DNA of 64,000 nucleotides from Nocardioides gansuensis (lineage in GTDB: Bacteria; Actinomycetota; Actinomycetes; Propionibacteriales; Nocardioidaceae), in the NCBI RefSeq assembly GCF_003076135.1, contig NZ_QDGZ01000002.1, forward strand, positions 372,001 to 436,000, given 5' to 3'. Within the stretch, counting starts at the first letter, position 1; each line of letters opens with the position of its first letter. Below, one piece after another: positions 40,988 through 50,883 of this stretch. Both the position numbers and the translations under genes were made by a program. The notes beneath the pieces are model-generated. The model was not told the origin of the DNA, did no database searches, and saw nothing but the letters and a program-made list of their open reading frames with translations.

Positions 40988-42496
40988 ATGAGCGTACGTC
41001 GGGTCATGGGGACCGAGGTGGAGTACGGCATCTCGGTGCAGGGCATGCCCGCGGCCAACCCGATGGTGGCCTCGTCCCAGGTGGTCAACGCCTACGCCTC
41101 GTCGACGGTCAAGGCACGCCGGGCTCGGTGGGACTTCGAGGAGGAGTCGCCACTGCGGGACGCCCGTGGCTTCGACATGTCGCGCCAGGTCGCCGACCCG
41201 AGCCAGCTGACCGACGAGGACATGGGGCTCGCCAACGTCATCCTCACCAACGGTGCACGGCTCTACGTCGACCACGCCCACCCCGAATACTCCACCCCCG
41301 AGGTCACCAACCCACTCGACGTGGTGCGCTGGGACAAGGCGGGGGAGCAGGTGATGCTCGACGCCTCGAAGGCGGCAGCACGCATCCCGGGCGCCTCGCC
41401 GATCCTGCTCTACAAGAACAACACCGACAACAAGGGCGCCTCCTACGGTGCGCACGAGAACTACCTGATGCGGCGCTCGACGCCGTTCGCCGAGATCGTG
41501 CGCCACCTGATCCCGTTCTTCGTCAGCCGCCAGGTGGTCTGCGGCGCCGGCCGCGTCGGGATCGGCCAGGACGGCCGCGAGCACGGCTTCCAGCTCAGCC
41601 AGCGCGCCGACTACTTCGAGGTCGAGGTCGGGCTCGAGACGACCCTCAAGCGGCCCATCATCAACACCCGCGACGAGCCGCACGCCGACCCCGAGAAGTA
41701 CCGCCGGCTCCACGTGATCATCGGCGACGCCAACCTCGCCGAGGTCTCGACGTACCTCAAGGTCGGGATGACCGCGCTCGTCCTCGCGATGATCGAGGAC
41801 CGCTTCATCACCCGCGACCTCAGCGTGGAGTCCTCGGTGGCCTCATTGCGGGCGGTGTCGCACGACCCGGGGCTGACCCACCTGTTGCGCCTCCACGACG
41901 GCCGCACGCTCACGGCGGTGCAGCTGCAGATGGAATACCTCGAGCTCGCCCGCAAGCACGTCGAGGACCGGCTGGGTGCCGACGCCGACCCCCAGACGCT
42001 CGACGTGCTCGACCGGTGGGAGTCGGTGCTGACCCGGCTCGAGGACGACCCGATGCAGCTGGCCGGCGAGCTCGACTGGGTGGCCAAGCTCAAGCTGCTC
42101 CAGCAGTACCGCGACCGCGACGGGCTCGAGTGGGACGACGCCAAGTTGCACCTGATCGACCTGCAGTACGCCGACATCCGTCCGGAGAAGGGCCTCTACC
42201 ACCGGCTCGTCGCCGGAGGCCGCATCCAGCGCCTGCTCGACGACGCGTCGGTCGAGAGGGCCATGCACGACCCGCCGGAGGACACCCGCGCCTACTTCCG
42301 GGGCCGCTGCCTGGAGAAGTACGCCGACTCCGTCGCCGCCGCGTCCTGGGACTCCGTGATCTTCGACCTGCCCGGCCGCGAGTCGCTGCAGCGCGTGCCC
42401 ACCCTCGACCCGCTCCGCGGCAGCCGTGCCCACGTCGGCGAGCTGCTCGACCGCTGCGACACCGCCGAAGAGCTCTTCCGCGCCCTCACCCACTGA
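40988..42496 (+). CDS. dop: Depupylase / Pup deamidase
   Basis: 502 residues, a carboxylate-amine-ligase (glutamine-synthetase) fold. The active-site opening GTEVEYG (about 8-14) and the Dop-specific loop ([23 protein letters not shown], positions 41-63) separate it from PafA, which lacks the loop. [17 protein letters not shown] and [13 protein letters not shown] are shared ATP/Mg sites. It cleaves the isopeptide bond between Pup and substrate Lys. Because the Pup here already ends in Glu, its deamidase activity is not needed. Leaderless start. Confidence 0.95.
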   Translation: MSVRRVMGTEVEYGISVQGMPAANPMVASSQVVNAYASSTVKARRARWDFEEESPLRDARGFDMSRQVADPSQLTDEDMGLANVILTNGARLYVDHAHPEYSTPEVTNPLDVVRWDKAGEQVMLDASKAAARIPGASPILLYKNNTDNKGASYGAHENYLMRRSTPFAEIVRHLIPFFVSRQVVCGAGRVGIGQDGREHGFQLSQRADYFEVEVGLETTLKRPIINTRDEPHADPEKYRRLHVIIGDANLAEVSTYLKVGMTALVLAMIEDRFITRDLSVESSVASLRAVSHDPGLTHLLRLHDGRTLTAVQLQMEYLELARKHVEDRLGADADPQTLDVLDRWESVLTRLEDDPMQLAGELDWVAKLKLLQQYRDRDGLEWDDAKLHLIDLQYADIRPEKGLYHRLVAGGRIQRLLDDASVERAMHDPPEDTRAYFRGRCLEKYADSVAAASWDSVIFDLPGRESLQRVPTLDPLRGSRAHVGELLDRCDTAEELFRALTH

Positions 42497-42548
42497 GACG
42501 CGGGCCGCGACAGGTGACCAATCCGCTTGTGGGGTCGGTGGGAGTGGA

Positions 42549-42554
42549 TAGGGT
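42549..42554 (+). promoter_or_regulatory. -10 box of leaderless pup-prcBA
   Basis: TAGGGT, 7 nt before ATG 42562. Confidence 0.55.
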
Positions 42555-42561
42555 CGGAGGC

Positions 42562-42759
42562 ATGGCCCAGGAGCAGAAGCAGCCGCGCAAGAGCTCGGAG
42601 AACGACGAGGTCGTCGAGGAGGTCGTCGAGACCGACGTCGCCGAGCGCAAGGAGGTCATCGACGACGACGTCGACGCCATCCTCGACGAGATCGACGACG
42701 TGCTCGAGACCAACGCGGAGGACTTCGTGAAGTCCTTCATCCAGAAGGGCGGGGAGTGA
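42562..42759 (+). CDS. pup: Prokaryotic ubiquitin-like protein Pup
   Basis: 65 residues, acidic and intrinsically disordered. The N-terminal part [15 protein letters not shown] engages the ATPase pore; the middle helix [24 protein letters not shown] segment binds the Mpa coiled coil; the end is [11 protein letters not shown]. The last codon is GAG (Glu), so the ligatable GGE is encoded directly, as in Corynebacterium, rather than GGQ as in Mycobacterium and Streptomyces types. It is first in a unit with prcB (4-bp gap). Confidence 0.97.
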   Translation: MAQEQKQPRKSSENDEVVEEVVETDVAERKEVIDDDVDAILDEIDDVLETNAEDFVKSFIQKGGE

Positions 42760-42763
42760 GGCC

Positions 42764-43594
42764 TTGAGCGACTCGCGCCTGCCCGCGTCGTTCATGGCGC
42801 CCGGCACGTCCAGCTTCGCCGACTTCCTGGGGGACCACCAGCCCGACCTGCTGCCCTCGCGCCGCGCCGTACCCACCGGGAACGCCGGAGACCTGGCGCC
42901 GCACGGCACGACGATCGTGGCGGCGACGTTCCCCGGCGGCGTCGTGATGGCGGGTGACCGCCGGGCGACGATGGGCAACGTCATCGCCCAGCGGGACATC
43001 GAGAAGGTCTTCCCGGCCGACGAGTTCTCCGTCGTCGCCATCGCCGGCACCGCGGGCCTCGCGGTGGAGATGGTGCGCCTCTTCCAGACCGAGCTGGAGC
43101 ACTACGAGAAGATCGAGGGCACGACGCTGTCGATGGACGGCAAGTCCAACCGGCTCGCCGCGCTGATCCGGGCCAACCTGGGGCTCGCGATGCAGGGCCT
43201 GGCCGTCGTGCCGCTCTTCGCCGGCTTCGACCTGGAGACCGAGAAGGGCCGGATCTTCAGCTACGACGTGACCGGTGGCCGCTACGAGGAGACCGCCTTC
43301 CACTCGGTCGGCTCGGGATCGCTGTTCGCCCGCGGCTCGCTGAAGAAGCTCTACCGCGACGACCTGACGGCCGAGGAGTCCGTGATGGCCGTCGTGCAGG
43401 CGCTCTACGACGCCGCCGACGACGACTCCGCGACGGGCGGCCCCGACCTCACCCGCCGGATCTTCCCCGTCGTGCACGTGATCACCGCCGACGGAGGCCG
43501 CCGCGTGCCCGACGCCGACGTGGCCGAGATCGCCGACCGCGTCATCACCGGCCGCATGCAGCGCCCCGACGGCCCCGCCGCCGAGCTGGTCTGA
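42764..43594 (+). CDS. prcB: 20S proteasome beta subunit
   Basis: 276 residues. A propeptide of 48 residues ends in APHG; autocleavage exposes Thr49 in [11 protein letters not shown], the catalytic nucleophile. Downstream GDRRAT and the Lys in EKVF-type segment and GSGS ([16 protein letters not shown]) complete the Ntn-hydrolase site. It forms the central two rings of the core particle. The start is TTG 42764, 4 bp after pup, an unusual codon in this window. No better ATG or GTG exists before the propeptide motif. Confidence 0.95.
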   Translation: MSDSRLPASFMAPGTSSFADFLGDHQPDLLPSRRAVPTGNAGDLAPHGTTIVAATFPGGVVMAGDRRATMGNVIAQRDIEKVFPADEFSVVAIAGTAGLAVEMVRLFQTELEHYEKIEGTTLSMDGKSNRLAALIRANLGLAMQGLAVVPLFAGFDLETEKGRIFSYDVTGGRYEETAFHSVGSGSLFARGSLKKLYRDDLTAEESVMAVVQALYDAADDDSATGGPDLTRRIFPVVHVITADGGRRVPDADVAEIADRVITGRMQRPDGPAAELV

Positions 43595-43629
43595 CTCACG
43601 ACAGGCTCGACCACCGAAATGAGTAGCCG

Positions 43630-44721
43630 ATGAGCATGCCCTTCTACGTCTCCCCTGAGCAGCTGATGAAGGACCGCGCCGACTTCGCCCGCAAGGGCAT
43701 CGCGCGCGGCCGGTCGGTGGTGGCGGTGCAGTACGCAGACGGCATCCTGTTCGCGTCCGAGAACCCGTCCCAGGCGCTGCACAAGGTCAGCGAGATCTAC
43801 GACCGCATCGCCTTCGCCGCGGTCGGGCGCTACAACGAGTTCGAGAACCTGCGGATCGCGGGCGTCCGGCTCGCCGACATGCGCGGCTACGCCTACGACC
43901 GCCGCGACGTCACCGGCCGCGGCCTGGCCAACGCCTACGCCCAGACGCTCGGCACGATCTTCTCCTCGGGCGGCGAGAAGCCCTACGAGGTGGAGATCTT
44001 CGTCGCCGAGGTCGGGGACGCACCCTCGGAGGACCAGATCTACCGGCTCACCTACGACGGCCAGGTGGCCGACGAGCACGGCTTCGCCGTGATGGGTGGC
44101 GCAACCGAGACCGTCGCCTCCTACCTGCGCGAGCGGTACGCCGAGGGAGCCGACCTGCAGTCGGCGCTGCGCCTGGCCGTCGAGGCGCTCGGCCACACCG
44201 ACGCGGGTGACCGCGTGATCCCCGCGGGTGACCTCGAGGTCGCGGTGCTCGACCGCACCCGCAGCCAGCCCCGCAAGTTCGTGCGGCTGCGCGCGACCCG
44301 CCTGGTCGAGCTCCTCGGCGAGCGCGGGCCGGAGGTGGAGGCCCCCAGCAGCCCCGAGGACCGGCAGCCCGGCTCGTCCCCGGCGGGCTCAGCCACCGAC
44401 GACCCTCGCGACCCGACCGACCAGGTGAGCGGCTCGGTGCCGCCGCTGGAGCACCCGACGACGGGGGAGCCGCCGGTCGCGCCGCCCGTGGCCCCGCCGA
44501 CCGCGCCGCCACCCGCCCGGCAGCCGCCGCCCCAGCCCATCGACCCTGCGCAGCCGGGCGAGCCCACGCCGCCCGCCCCGCAGCCGCCGCCGCCCCAGCC
44601 CACCGACCCGGCACAGCCGGGCGAGCCGACGCCGCCCGGGCCGCCGCCGCCGCTCCCCGACCCGTCGGAGCCGCCCGCCCCGGGCACCCCGCCGACCGAC
44701 TCCGGGGATCCGCTGCCCTAG
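43630..44721 (+). CDS. prcA: 20S proteasome alpha subunit with proline-rich C-terminal extension
   Basis: 363 residues against 248 in M. tuberculosis. The core (1 to about 237) is standard: [27 protein letters not shown], the [30 protein letters not shown] block and [12 protein letters not shown]. From about residue 238 a tail of roughly 125 residues is almost only Pro, Gly, Glu, Asp, Ser, Thr and Ala. It contains near-repeats of [11 protein letters not shown]. The alpha rings gate entry into the core, so the tail would project from the ring surface. The gene follows prcB after 35 bp containing a repeat-like segment. It overlaps the convergent oxidoreductase gene by 4 nt. Confidence 0.95.
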   Translation: MSMPFYVSPEQLMKDRADFARKGIARGRSVVAVQYADGILFASENPSQALHKVSEIYDRIAFAAVGRYNEFENLRIAGVRLADMRGYAYDRRDVTGRGLANAYAQTLGTIFSSGGEKPYEVEIFVAEVGDAPSEDQIYRLTYDGQVADEHGFAVMGGATETVASYLRERYAEGADLQSALRLAVEALGHTDAGDRVIPAGDLEVAVLDRTRSQPRKFVRLRATRLVELLGERGPEVEAPSSPEDRQPGSSPAGSATDDPRDPTDQVSGSVPPLEHPTTGEPPVAPPVAPPTAPPPARQPPPQPIDPAQPGEPTPPAPQPPPPQPTDPAQPGEPTPPGPPPPLPDPSEPPAPGTPPTDSGDPLP

Positions 44722-46130
44722 TGCTTGACCGGCGCGCGACAGCCTGACACCGGCCTCGTGGCCGGGCCCTCGAGCACCGCGCCGTCGGGTGAGAACCGCG
44801 ACCCGTGCAGCGGGCAGTCCCACGACTCCTCGGCGTCGTTCCAGCGCAGCACGCCGCCCAGGTGGGTGCAGACGGGGCCCCGCTCGTCGTCCGACGTGAG
44901 CGTGCGGGCTGCCCAGCCGCGCGCCAGGTGCACCCCGACGGTGCCGTTCAGCACCAGCGCGTGTGGCAGGGCGGTGAGCTCCCGGGGGGTCCAGCTGCTC
45001 AGCGCCGGCCCCCAGGGCGGGCGACTCTCGCCGAGCACGGTCTTGCTGAGCAGGAGCGCGGAGGCGGCCGCGTTGGCGAAGCCCCACTTGTCGTAGCCGG
45101 TCGCGACCAGCAGCCGCTCGTCACGGGGGAACAGGGGACCGGCGTAGGGCAGCGCGGTGACGGGCGTCTGGTCCTGCGCGGACCAGGTGTGGGTGAGGTC
45201 GTCGACGGAGAGCTCGCTCCGGGCCCACGCGACCAGGTCCTCGACCTGGGTGCTCTCGTGGGGGCCGCGGCCGGTCGTGTGCCCGTTGCCGCCCACCAGC
45301 ACCAGCTCCTGGTCGCCCTCGGGGACGGAGCGGATCGAGCGGGTCGTCGCGTCGCAGGAGAGGTACATGCCGGGCGGGCTCCACGACGACCTGAAGGTCG
45401 CGGCGTACGAGCGGCTCGGCTTGAGGCGGGCGAAGAACCCGGCGCGGTCGAGGATCGGCATGCTGGTGGCGATCACGACGTGCCCGGCGCGCACGGTCGC
45501 CCGGGCGGAGCGCACGACGAGCTCGTCCCCGCGCTCCACGTCCTGGACGCGGGTGCCCTCGTAGATGGCGCCTCCCTCGGCGATCACCTCCGAGGTCAGC
45601 TCCTCGAGCAGCTCCATCGGGTGCAGCTGGACCTGGCCGTCGAGCCGGATCGCCCCCTGGGTCGCGAAGGGGAGGCCGGTCTGGTCGGTCCACTCGACGG
45701 GCAGTCCCGCCCGCCGGCTCGCCAGCAGCTCTGCGCGGGCCCGGGCCACGCCGAGCCGGGTGGTGGCGTAGGTGTAGGCCGGCTTCACCTGGTGCCGCAC
45801 GCCGTGGTCCTCGCAGAACCGCCTGAGCCAGGCCTGCCCCTCGAGGTTGGCATCGACGTACTGCCTCAGCGTGTGGGGTGGGTTGCGGGTCGCGATGCGG
45901 GAGAGCCGGGTGCCCTGCAGCACGCAGACCTTGGCGGTGGTGTGTCCGGTGGTGCCGGCCCCGATGCGGCGCGCCTCGAGCAGGATGACGGACTTGCCGG
46001 CACGCGCGAAGAGCAGCGCGGTGAGGAGTCCGGTGATCCCGCCCCCGACCACGCACACGTCACATCGGGCCTCACCTGCGAGCGGTGGGTACGTCGTCCG
46101 CGGACGATCCAGCCAGAGAGGTGTCAGCAT
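44718..46130 (-). CDS. FAD-dependent oxidoreductase with C-terminal Rieske domain
   Basis: 470 residues. An N-terminal Rossmann motif [23 protein letters not shown] binds FAD; DAO-like substrate domain follows, with PYAGPLFP and [13 protein letters not shown] near its end. The C-terminus is a Rieske [2Fe-2S] domain, [10 protein letters not shown] ... CPLHGSRF, each box with Cys and His. Such fusions occur in actinobacteria and some cyanobacteria; the substrate is unknown. It interrupts the otherwise conserved prcA-pafA neighbourhood on the opposite strand. ATG 46130 is preferred by homology of the N-terminus ([13 protein letters not shown]). Confidence 0.9.
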   Translation of the reverse strand: MLTPLWLDRPRTTYPPLAGEARCDVCVVGGGITGLLTALLFARAGKSVILLEARRIGAGTTGHTTAKVCVLQGTRLSRIATRNPPHTLRQYVDANLEGQAWLRRFCEDHGVRHQVKPAYTYATTRLGVARARAELLASRRAGLPVEWTDQTGLPFATQGAIRLDGQVQLHPMELLEELTSEVIAEGGAIYEGTRVQDVERGDELVVRSARATVRAGHVVIATSMPILDRAGFFARLKPSRSYAATFRSSWSPPGMYLSCDATTRSIRSVPEGDQELVLVGGNGHTTGRGPHESTQVEDLVAWARSELSVDDLTHTWSAQDQTPVTALPYAGPLFPRDERLLVATGYDKWGFANAAASALLLSKTVLGESRPPWGPALSSWTPRELTALPHALVLNGTVGVHLARGWAARTLTSDDERGPVCTHLGGVLRWNDAEESWDCPLHGSRFSPDGAVLEGPATRPVSGCRAPVKH

Positions 46131-46168
46131 TACGCAGCGGTACCCGCCCCGCGGTAGGTCTATCGGTC

Positions 46169-46174
46169 TAGTGT
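46169..46174 (+). promoter_or_regulatory. -10 box of leaderless pafA
   Basis: TAGTGT, 7 nt before ATG 46182. It rules out GTG 46173, which would lie inside the promoter. Confidence 0.55.
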
Positions 46175-46181
46175 GACTGGC

Positions 46182-47543
46182 ATGGACCGCCGCATCTTCG
46201 GGATCGAGAACGAGTACGGCGTCACGTGCACGTTCCGGGGCCAGCGGCGCCTGAGCCCCGACGAGGTCGCCCGCTACCTCTTCCGCAAGGTGGTGAGCTG
46301 GGGCCGGTCGAGCAACGTGTTCCTCCGCAACGGCGCCCGGCTCTACCTCGACGTCGGCAGCCACCCGGAGTACGCCACGCCCGAGTGCGACGACGTGATC
46401 GAGCTGGTGACCCACGACAAGGCGGGCGAGCGCGTGCTCGAGGGCCTCCTGCTGGACGCCGAGCAGCGGCTCCACGACGAGGGCATCGCCGGCGACATCT
46501 ACCTGTTCAAGAACAACACCGACTCCGCCGGCAACTCCTACGGCTGCCACGAGAACTACCTCGTCGGACGTGCCGGGGAGTTCACCCGGCTCGCCGACAT
46601 CCTGATCCCGTTCCTGGTGACCCGGCAGGTCGTCGTGGGCGCGGGCAAGGTGACCCAGACCCCCCGAGGCGCGTCGTACGCCGTCTCCCAGCGTGCCGAG
46701 CACATCTGGGAGGGCGTCTCCAGCGCCACGACGCGGAGCCGGCCGATCATCAACACCCGCGACGAGCCGCACGCCGACGCCGAGCGCTACCGCCGGCTGC
46801 ACGTGATCGTCGGCGACTCCAACATGAGCGAGACCACCACCATGCTCAAGGTGGCGTCCTGCGACCTGGTGCTGCGGATGATCGAGGAGGGCGTGGTGAT
46901 GCGCGACCTCACGATGGAGAACCCCATCCGCGCGATCCGCGAGATCTCCCACGACGTGACCGGCCGCCGCAAGGTGCGCCTCGCCAATGGGCGCGAGGCC
47001 AGCGCGCTCGACATCCAGGGGGAGTACCTGTCCAAGGCGCGCGACTTCGTCGACCGCCGCCAGATCTCCACGCCGGTCATCGAGATGGCGCTCGACCTCT
47101 GGGAGCGCGGCCTCAAGGCCATCGAGAGCGACGACCTCGGCCTGGTCGACCGCGAGATCGACTGGGTCATCAAGTGGAAGCTCATCGAGCGCTACCGGGC
47201 CAAGCACGGGCTGCCCCTCGGCCATCCGCGGATCGCCCAGCTGGACCTGGCCTACCACGACATCCACCGCGGCCGCGGGCTCTACTACCTGCTCGAGAAG
47301 CGCGGAGCGGTGGCGCGGGTGACGACCGACCTCAAGATCTTCGAGGCCAAGAGCGTGCCGCCGCAGAACACCCGCGCGCGGCTGCGCGGCGAGTTCATCC
47401 GCAAGGCCCAGGAGCGCCGGCGCGACTTCACGGTCGACTGGGTGCACCTCAAGCTCAACGACCAGGCGCAGCGCACGGTGCTCTGCAAGGACCCCTTCAA
47501 GGCGTACGACGAGCGGGTGCAGCGGCTGATCGACGGGATGTGA
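46182..47543 (+). CDS. pafA: Pup-protein ligase
   Basis: 453 residues, one longer than in M. tuberculosis. It is paralogous to Dop but lacks its loop. GIENEYG (about 6-12) has the Mg/ATP Glu; [11 protein letters not shown] carries the catalytic Asp region; [17 protein letters not shown] and [13 protein letters not shown] follow. It phosphorylates the C-terminal Glu of Pup and joins it to a substrate Lys. Leaderless ATG 46182 agrees with the family N-terminus [13 protein letters not shown]. Confidence 0.96.
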   Translation: MDRRIFGIENEYGVTCTFRGQRRLSPDEVARYLFRKVVSWGRSSNVFLRNGARLYLDVGSHPEYATPECDDVIELVTHDKAGERVLEGLLLDAEQRLHDEGIAGDIYLFKNNTDSAGNSYGCHENYLVGRAGEFTRLADILIPFLVTRQVVVGAGKVTQTPRGASYAVSQRAEHIWEGVSSATTRSRPIINTRDEPHADAERYRRLHVIVGDSNMSETTTMLKVASCDLVLRMIEEGVVMRDLTMENPIRAIREISHDVTGRRKVRLANGREASALDIQGEYLSKARDFVDRRQISTPVIEMALDLWERGLKAIESDDLGLVDREIDWVIKWKLIERYRAKHGLPLGHPRIAQLDLAYHDIHRGRGLYYLLEKRGAVARVTTDLKIFEAKSVPPQNTRARLRGEFIRKAQERRRDFTVDWVHLKLNDQAQRTVLCKDPFKAYDERVQRLIDGM

Positions 47544-47588
47544 CCCGGGCCGGCTCTCGGGTGCTCAGCCTGCCCTCAGGGCCTGCGG

Positions 47589-47594
47589 ATAGGG
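47589..47594 (+). promoter_or_regulatory. Candidate -10 box for the FKBP-pafBC unit
   Basis: TAGGGT, 43 nt before GTG 47637, leaving a leader with a GAGGTGA site. Confidence 0.4.
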
Positions 47595-47636
47595 TGTGCG
47601 CGCCCGTGCAGACCGCGTCTTCCTGAGGTGAATCCC

Positions 47637-48587
47637 GTGCTCCGTCGCACCCGCTCCCGCGCCACCGCCGTGACCGGCGTTCTCCTGCTCGCCCTGGGCG
47701 GTCTGGCCGCCTGCGGTGACGACGAAGGAGCCGGCGCCTCGGGAGCAGGCCTCGACTCGGTGACCATCGAGGGCGAGGCCGGCAAGGAGCCCAAGGTCAG
47801 CTTCGACGGCAAGGTCGCGGTCGACGAGACCGAGGAGAAGGTCGTCAGCGAGGGTGACGGCGAGGAGGTCGCCGACGGCGACAGCGTGCTGGCCCACCTC
47901 TGGATCGGCAACGGCTTCACCGAGGAGCAGGCCTTCACGACGTGGGACTCCGGGAAGCCCGAGCTGCTCACGGTCGACGACCAGCTCAGCGGCGCGATCA
48001 GGGCCGGCCTGGCCGACCACACGGTCGGGTCGCGGGTCGCCGTCGCCGCCACCGCGGAGGACGCCTTCGGCGAGGCGGGCAACCCCCAGCTGGGCATCGG
48101 CAACAAGGACTCCGTCATCTTCGTGATCGACCTGGTGGGCAAGATCAGCACCGAGCCGAGCGGCGAGGAGAAGACGCCAGCGAAGTGGGCGCCCACGCTG
48201 GTCGAGCAGGACGGCACGATCACCGGCTTCGACTTCTCCGGGGCGCACAAGCCGGGTGGCAAGCTGCTCGAGACGACCCTGGTCAAGGGCGACGGCCCGG
48301 TCGTGAAGAAGGGCCAGACCATCTACGTCAACTACCTCGGCCAGGTCTACAAGGCCGACAAGCCCTTCGACGACTCCTACAGCAAGGGCACGCCCGCGTC
48401 GTTCCCGATCGGCGTCGGCGGCGTCGTCGAGGGCTGGGACCGGACGCTGGTCGGCAAGACCGTCGGCTCGCGCGTGATCCTGGAGATCCCGCCCGCCATG
48501 GGCTACGGCGAGGCCGGCAACAAGGGCGCGGGGATCAAGGGCACGGACACCTTGTTCTTCGTGGTAGACATCCTCGGGGCGGCCTGA
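47637..48587 (+). CDS. FKBP-type peptidyl-prolyl isomerase lipoprotein
   Basis: 316 residues. A lipoprotein signal peptide (RRTRSRATAVTGVLLLALGG, lipobox LAAC near residue 27) anchors it outside the membrane. Two FKBP domains follow. The first (about 75-170) is degenerate; the second (about 215-315) has the canonical FDDSYSKGTPASFPIGVGGVVEGWD and PPAMGYGEAG. It assists folding of secreted proteins. GTG 47637 has GAGGTGA 5 nt upstream; GTG 47628 in frame would lie on that site. This FKBP gene is part of the conserved order between pafA and pafB. Confidence 0.9.
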   Translation: MLRRTRSRATAVTGVLLLALGGLAACGDDEGAGASGAGLDSVTIEGEAGKEPKVSFDGKVAVDETEEKVVSEGDGEEVADGDSVLAHLWIGNGFTEEQAFTTWDSGKPELLTVDDQLSGAIRAGLADHTVGSRVAVAATAEDAFGEAGNPQLGIGNKDSVIFVIDLVGKISTEPSGEEKTPAKWAPTLVEQDGTITGFDFSGAHKPGGKLLETTLVKGDGPVVKKGQTIYVNYLGQVYKADKPFDDSYSKGTPASFPIGVGGVVEGWDRTLVGKTVGSRVILEIPPAMGYGEAGNKGAGIKGTDTLFFVVDILGAA

Positions 48588-48622
48588 TCCGGGTCCCGCC
48601 CACGAGCGGGAGGAGCACCGGG

Positions 48623-49597
48623 GTGGAGAAGTCGGAGCGACTGCTCAACCTGCACATCATGCTGCTCGCGCAGCGCCGGTTCGTGTCGAAGGGCGACATC
48701 CGGCGGATGCTCTACGCCGACTATCCCGACACGCCCGCCGGTGACGAGGCGTTCGAGAAGACCTTCGAGCGCGACAAGGACGACCTCCGGGAGCTCGGCG
48801 TCGTGATCGAGGTCGGCACGATGGACAAGTTCTTCGAGGACGAGGTGGGCTACCGCATCCCGCCCGACGAGTCGGCGCTCCCGGAGATCCGGTTCGAGGC
48901 CGACGAGGCCGCGGTGCTGGGGGTGGCCGCGCGCGCGTGGGAGCAGGCGGCGTTCGCCAAGGCCACCACCGAGGCGCTGCGCAAGCTGGCCGCCTCGGGC
49001 GTGGAGGTCGACCGCAGCCGCCTCGACGTGGTCGCCCCGCGGCTGCGCGCCGAGGAGCCGTCGTTCGACGTCTTCTGGGACGCCACCCGCAAGCGCCGGC
49101 TGGTCACCTTCGACTACCGGAGGCCGGGCGAGCCCCAGCCGACTCGTCGCCGCCTGCACCCCTACGGCGTGGTCCGCTCGTCGGGCCGGTGGTACGTCGT
49201 CGGGCACGACCTCGACCGCGGCGAGGAGCGGGTCTTCCGGCTCAGCCGGGTCGTGGGCGACGCCCGCGCCTCGGGCCGGGCCGGCGCGTTCGAGGTGCCC
49301 GCCGGCACCGACGTACGCCGCATCGCCGACACCCTCGCGCCCACTGCTCCCGACGTGGAGGCGGTCCTGCTCGTCCGCCAGCACGCCGGCGTCGGCCTCC
49401 GGCGCCGGGCCACCCTGGTCGAGGACGACGTCCCCGGTCCCGACGACCGCACCAGGTGGGACCGGGTCACCCTGACCGCCCCCGAGTCGTCGCTCGCCGA
49501 CGAGGTGCTCACCTACGGCGCGAGCGTCATGGTCGAGGCGCCGGAGTCGCTGCGCGACGAGGTCGTCGACAGGCTCCGCCGGGTGGTGTCCCGATGA
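48623..49597 (+). CDS. pafB: PafB, WYL-domain transcriptional regulator
   Basis: 324 residues. An N-terminal winged helix-turn-helix (residues 1-65, KSERLLNLHIMLLAQRRFVSKGDIRRML) precedes a WYL domain with RRLHPYGVVRSSGRWYVVGHD and RVFRLSRV. A WCX-type C-terminus follows. With PafC it activates DNA-damage genes, including recA, in mycobacteria; this is established for the family there. GTG 48623 has GGAGGAG 7 nt upstream. The stop overlaps pafC as ATGA. Confidence 0.94.
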   Translation: MEKSERLLNLHIMLLAQRRFVSKGDIRRMLYADYPDTPAGDEAFEKTFERDKDDLRELGVVIEVGTMDKFFEDEVGYRIPPDESALPEIRFEADEAAVLGVAARAWEQAAFAKATTEALRKLAASGVEVDRSRLDVVAPRLRAEEPSFDVFWDATRKRRLVTFDYRRPGEPQPTRRRLHPYGVVRSSGRWYVVGHDLDRGEERVFRLSRVVGDARASGRAGAFEVPAGTDVRRIADTLAPTAPDVEAVLLVRQHAGVGLRRRATLVEDDVPGPDDRTRWDRVTLTAPESSLADEVLTYGASVMVEAPESLRDEVVDRLRRVVSR

Positions 49598-50577
49598 GCG
49601 CCGCCAGGACACCCGCGACGACGGCCCGCGACCAGGTCGCCCGGCTGCTCGCGCTGGTGCCCTATCTCCACAGCCGCGGCGAGGTCAGCGTCACCGAGGC
49701 AGCCGCGGCGCTCGACGTGGACCCCGACCAGCTCGTCAAGGACCTGCGCGTCCTCTTCCTGTGCGGCCTCCCGGGCGGCTATCCCGACGACCTCATCGAC
49801 GTCGACCTCGACGCCCTGGAGGGCGAGGGCATCATCCGGGTCAGCAACGCCGACTACCTCGCCCACCCGGTCCGGTTCGCGCCCTCGGAGGCGGCCGCCC
49901 TGGTGGTGGCGCTGCGCGCGATCGGGGAGCGTACGCCGTCGGCCCGCGACGTCGTCGAGCGCACCCTGGCCAAGTTCGAGGCGGCCGGGGCCGGGTCGGC
50001 GGAGATGCACGTGACCTCCGAGCCACAGACCGCGCCGGGAGACCTCCTCGCCCTGCTCCAGGGAGCGATCGACCGCGGCCACCAGGTGGAGCTGACCTAC
50101 CACGTGCCGACGCGCGACGAGCAGGCCGCGCGCACGGTCGACCCGCGCGCCGTGACCCACGTCGGCGAGGTCGCCTACCTCGACGCCTGGTGCCACACCG
50201 CCCAGGGTGACCGGGCCTTCCGGCTCGACCGCATCGTGGAGGCGCGCGAGCTCGAGACGCCGGTCGCCTCGCCGGGCTCGGGCCCGCGCGACCTGACCGG
50301 CGAGTGGTTCAGCGGCGCGGAGACGACCCGGGTCACCCTGGCGCTGGAGCCCCCGGCCCACTGGGTGCCCGAGTACTACACCGTCGTCGCCCAGCGCCCC
50401 GGGCCCGACGGCATCCTCGAGGTCGACCTCGACGTCGCGGGGGAGCCGTGGCTGCGCCAGCTGCTGCTCCGACTGGCGCCGCACGCACGCGTCGTACGCC
50501 CCCGAGAGTTCAACGAATCGTTCACAGCCGGTGCACGGGAGGCGCTCAGCCTCTACGGGGACACCGGCGTACGATGA
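49594..50577 (+). CDS. pafC: PafC, WYL-domain transcriptional regulator
   Basis: 327 residues with the same HTH-WYL-WCX plan as PafB: VARLLALVPYLHSRGEVSVTEAAAAL (HTH) and a WYL domain (VDPRAVTHVGEVAYLDAWCHTAQGDRAFRLDRI). It forms a heterodimer with PafB. ATG 49594 overlaps the pafB stop by 4 nt. Near its 3' end TACGAT (50568-50573) may be a promoter for tatA. Confidence 0.94.
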   Translation: MSAARTPATTARDQVARLLALVPYLHSRGEVSVTEAAAALDVDPDQLVKDLRVLFLCGLPGGYPDDLIDVDLDALEGEGIIRVSNADYLAHPVRFAPSEAAALVVALRAIGERTPSARDVVERTLAKFEAAGAGSAEMHVTSEPQTAPGDLLALLQGAIDRGHQVELTYHVPTRDEQAARTVDPRAVTHVGEVAYLDAWCHTAQGDRAFRLDRIVEARELETPVASPGSGPRDLTGEWFSGAETTRVTLALEPPAHWVPEYYTVVAQRPGPDGILEVDLDVAGEPWLRQLLLRLAPHARVVRPREFNESFTAGAREALSLYGDTGVR

Positions 50578-50614
50578 GAGACGAACCATCCGTCCACACC
50601 TTGGAGTGACCCCC

Positions 50615-50878
50615 ATGCTCATCCCCCTCATCGGCATGCCGCAGGGCGCCGAGTGGCTGGTCATCCTGGCCATCGTCATCCTGGTCTTCGGCGCCGCCAA
50701 GCTGCCGGAGCTGGCGCGGGGCACGGGGCAGGCGCTGCGGATCTTCAAGACGGAGACCAAGGGCCTCCGCGACGACGACGACAAGGCGGAGACCAAGGCT
50801 CCCGAGCAGCTCGACGCGCCACGCGCGACCGAGTCGGAGCAGGCCGTCCCCGAACGGCGCGACGACACCACCGCCTGA
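50615..50878 (+). CDS. tatA: Twin-arginine translocase subunit TatA
   Basis: 87 residues. One N-terminal membrane helix (WLVILAIVILVFGAAKLPELARG) is followed by the amphipathic helix and a charged tail rich in Asp, Glu and Lys. The FGAAKLPEL segment is diagnostic. It forms the Tat pore for folded proteins with TatC, encoded next. ATG 50615 has GGAG about 8 nt upstream. Confidence 0.95.
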   Translation: MLIPLIGMPQGAEWLVILAIVILVFGAAKLPELARGTGQALRIFKTETKGLRDDDDKAETKAPEQLDAPRATESEQAVPERRDDTTA

Positions 50879-50883
50879 CCCGG

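Noticed and set aside
43595..43629. Repeat-like segment (GGCTCGACCACCG) between prcB and prcA
   Set aside because: It resembles part of the dispersed repeat but is too short to assign.
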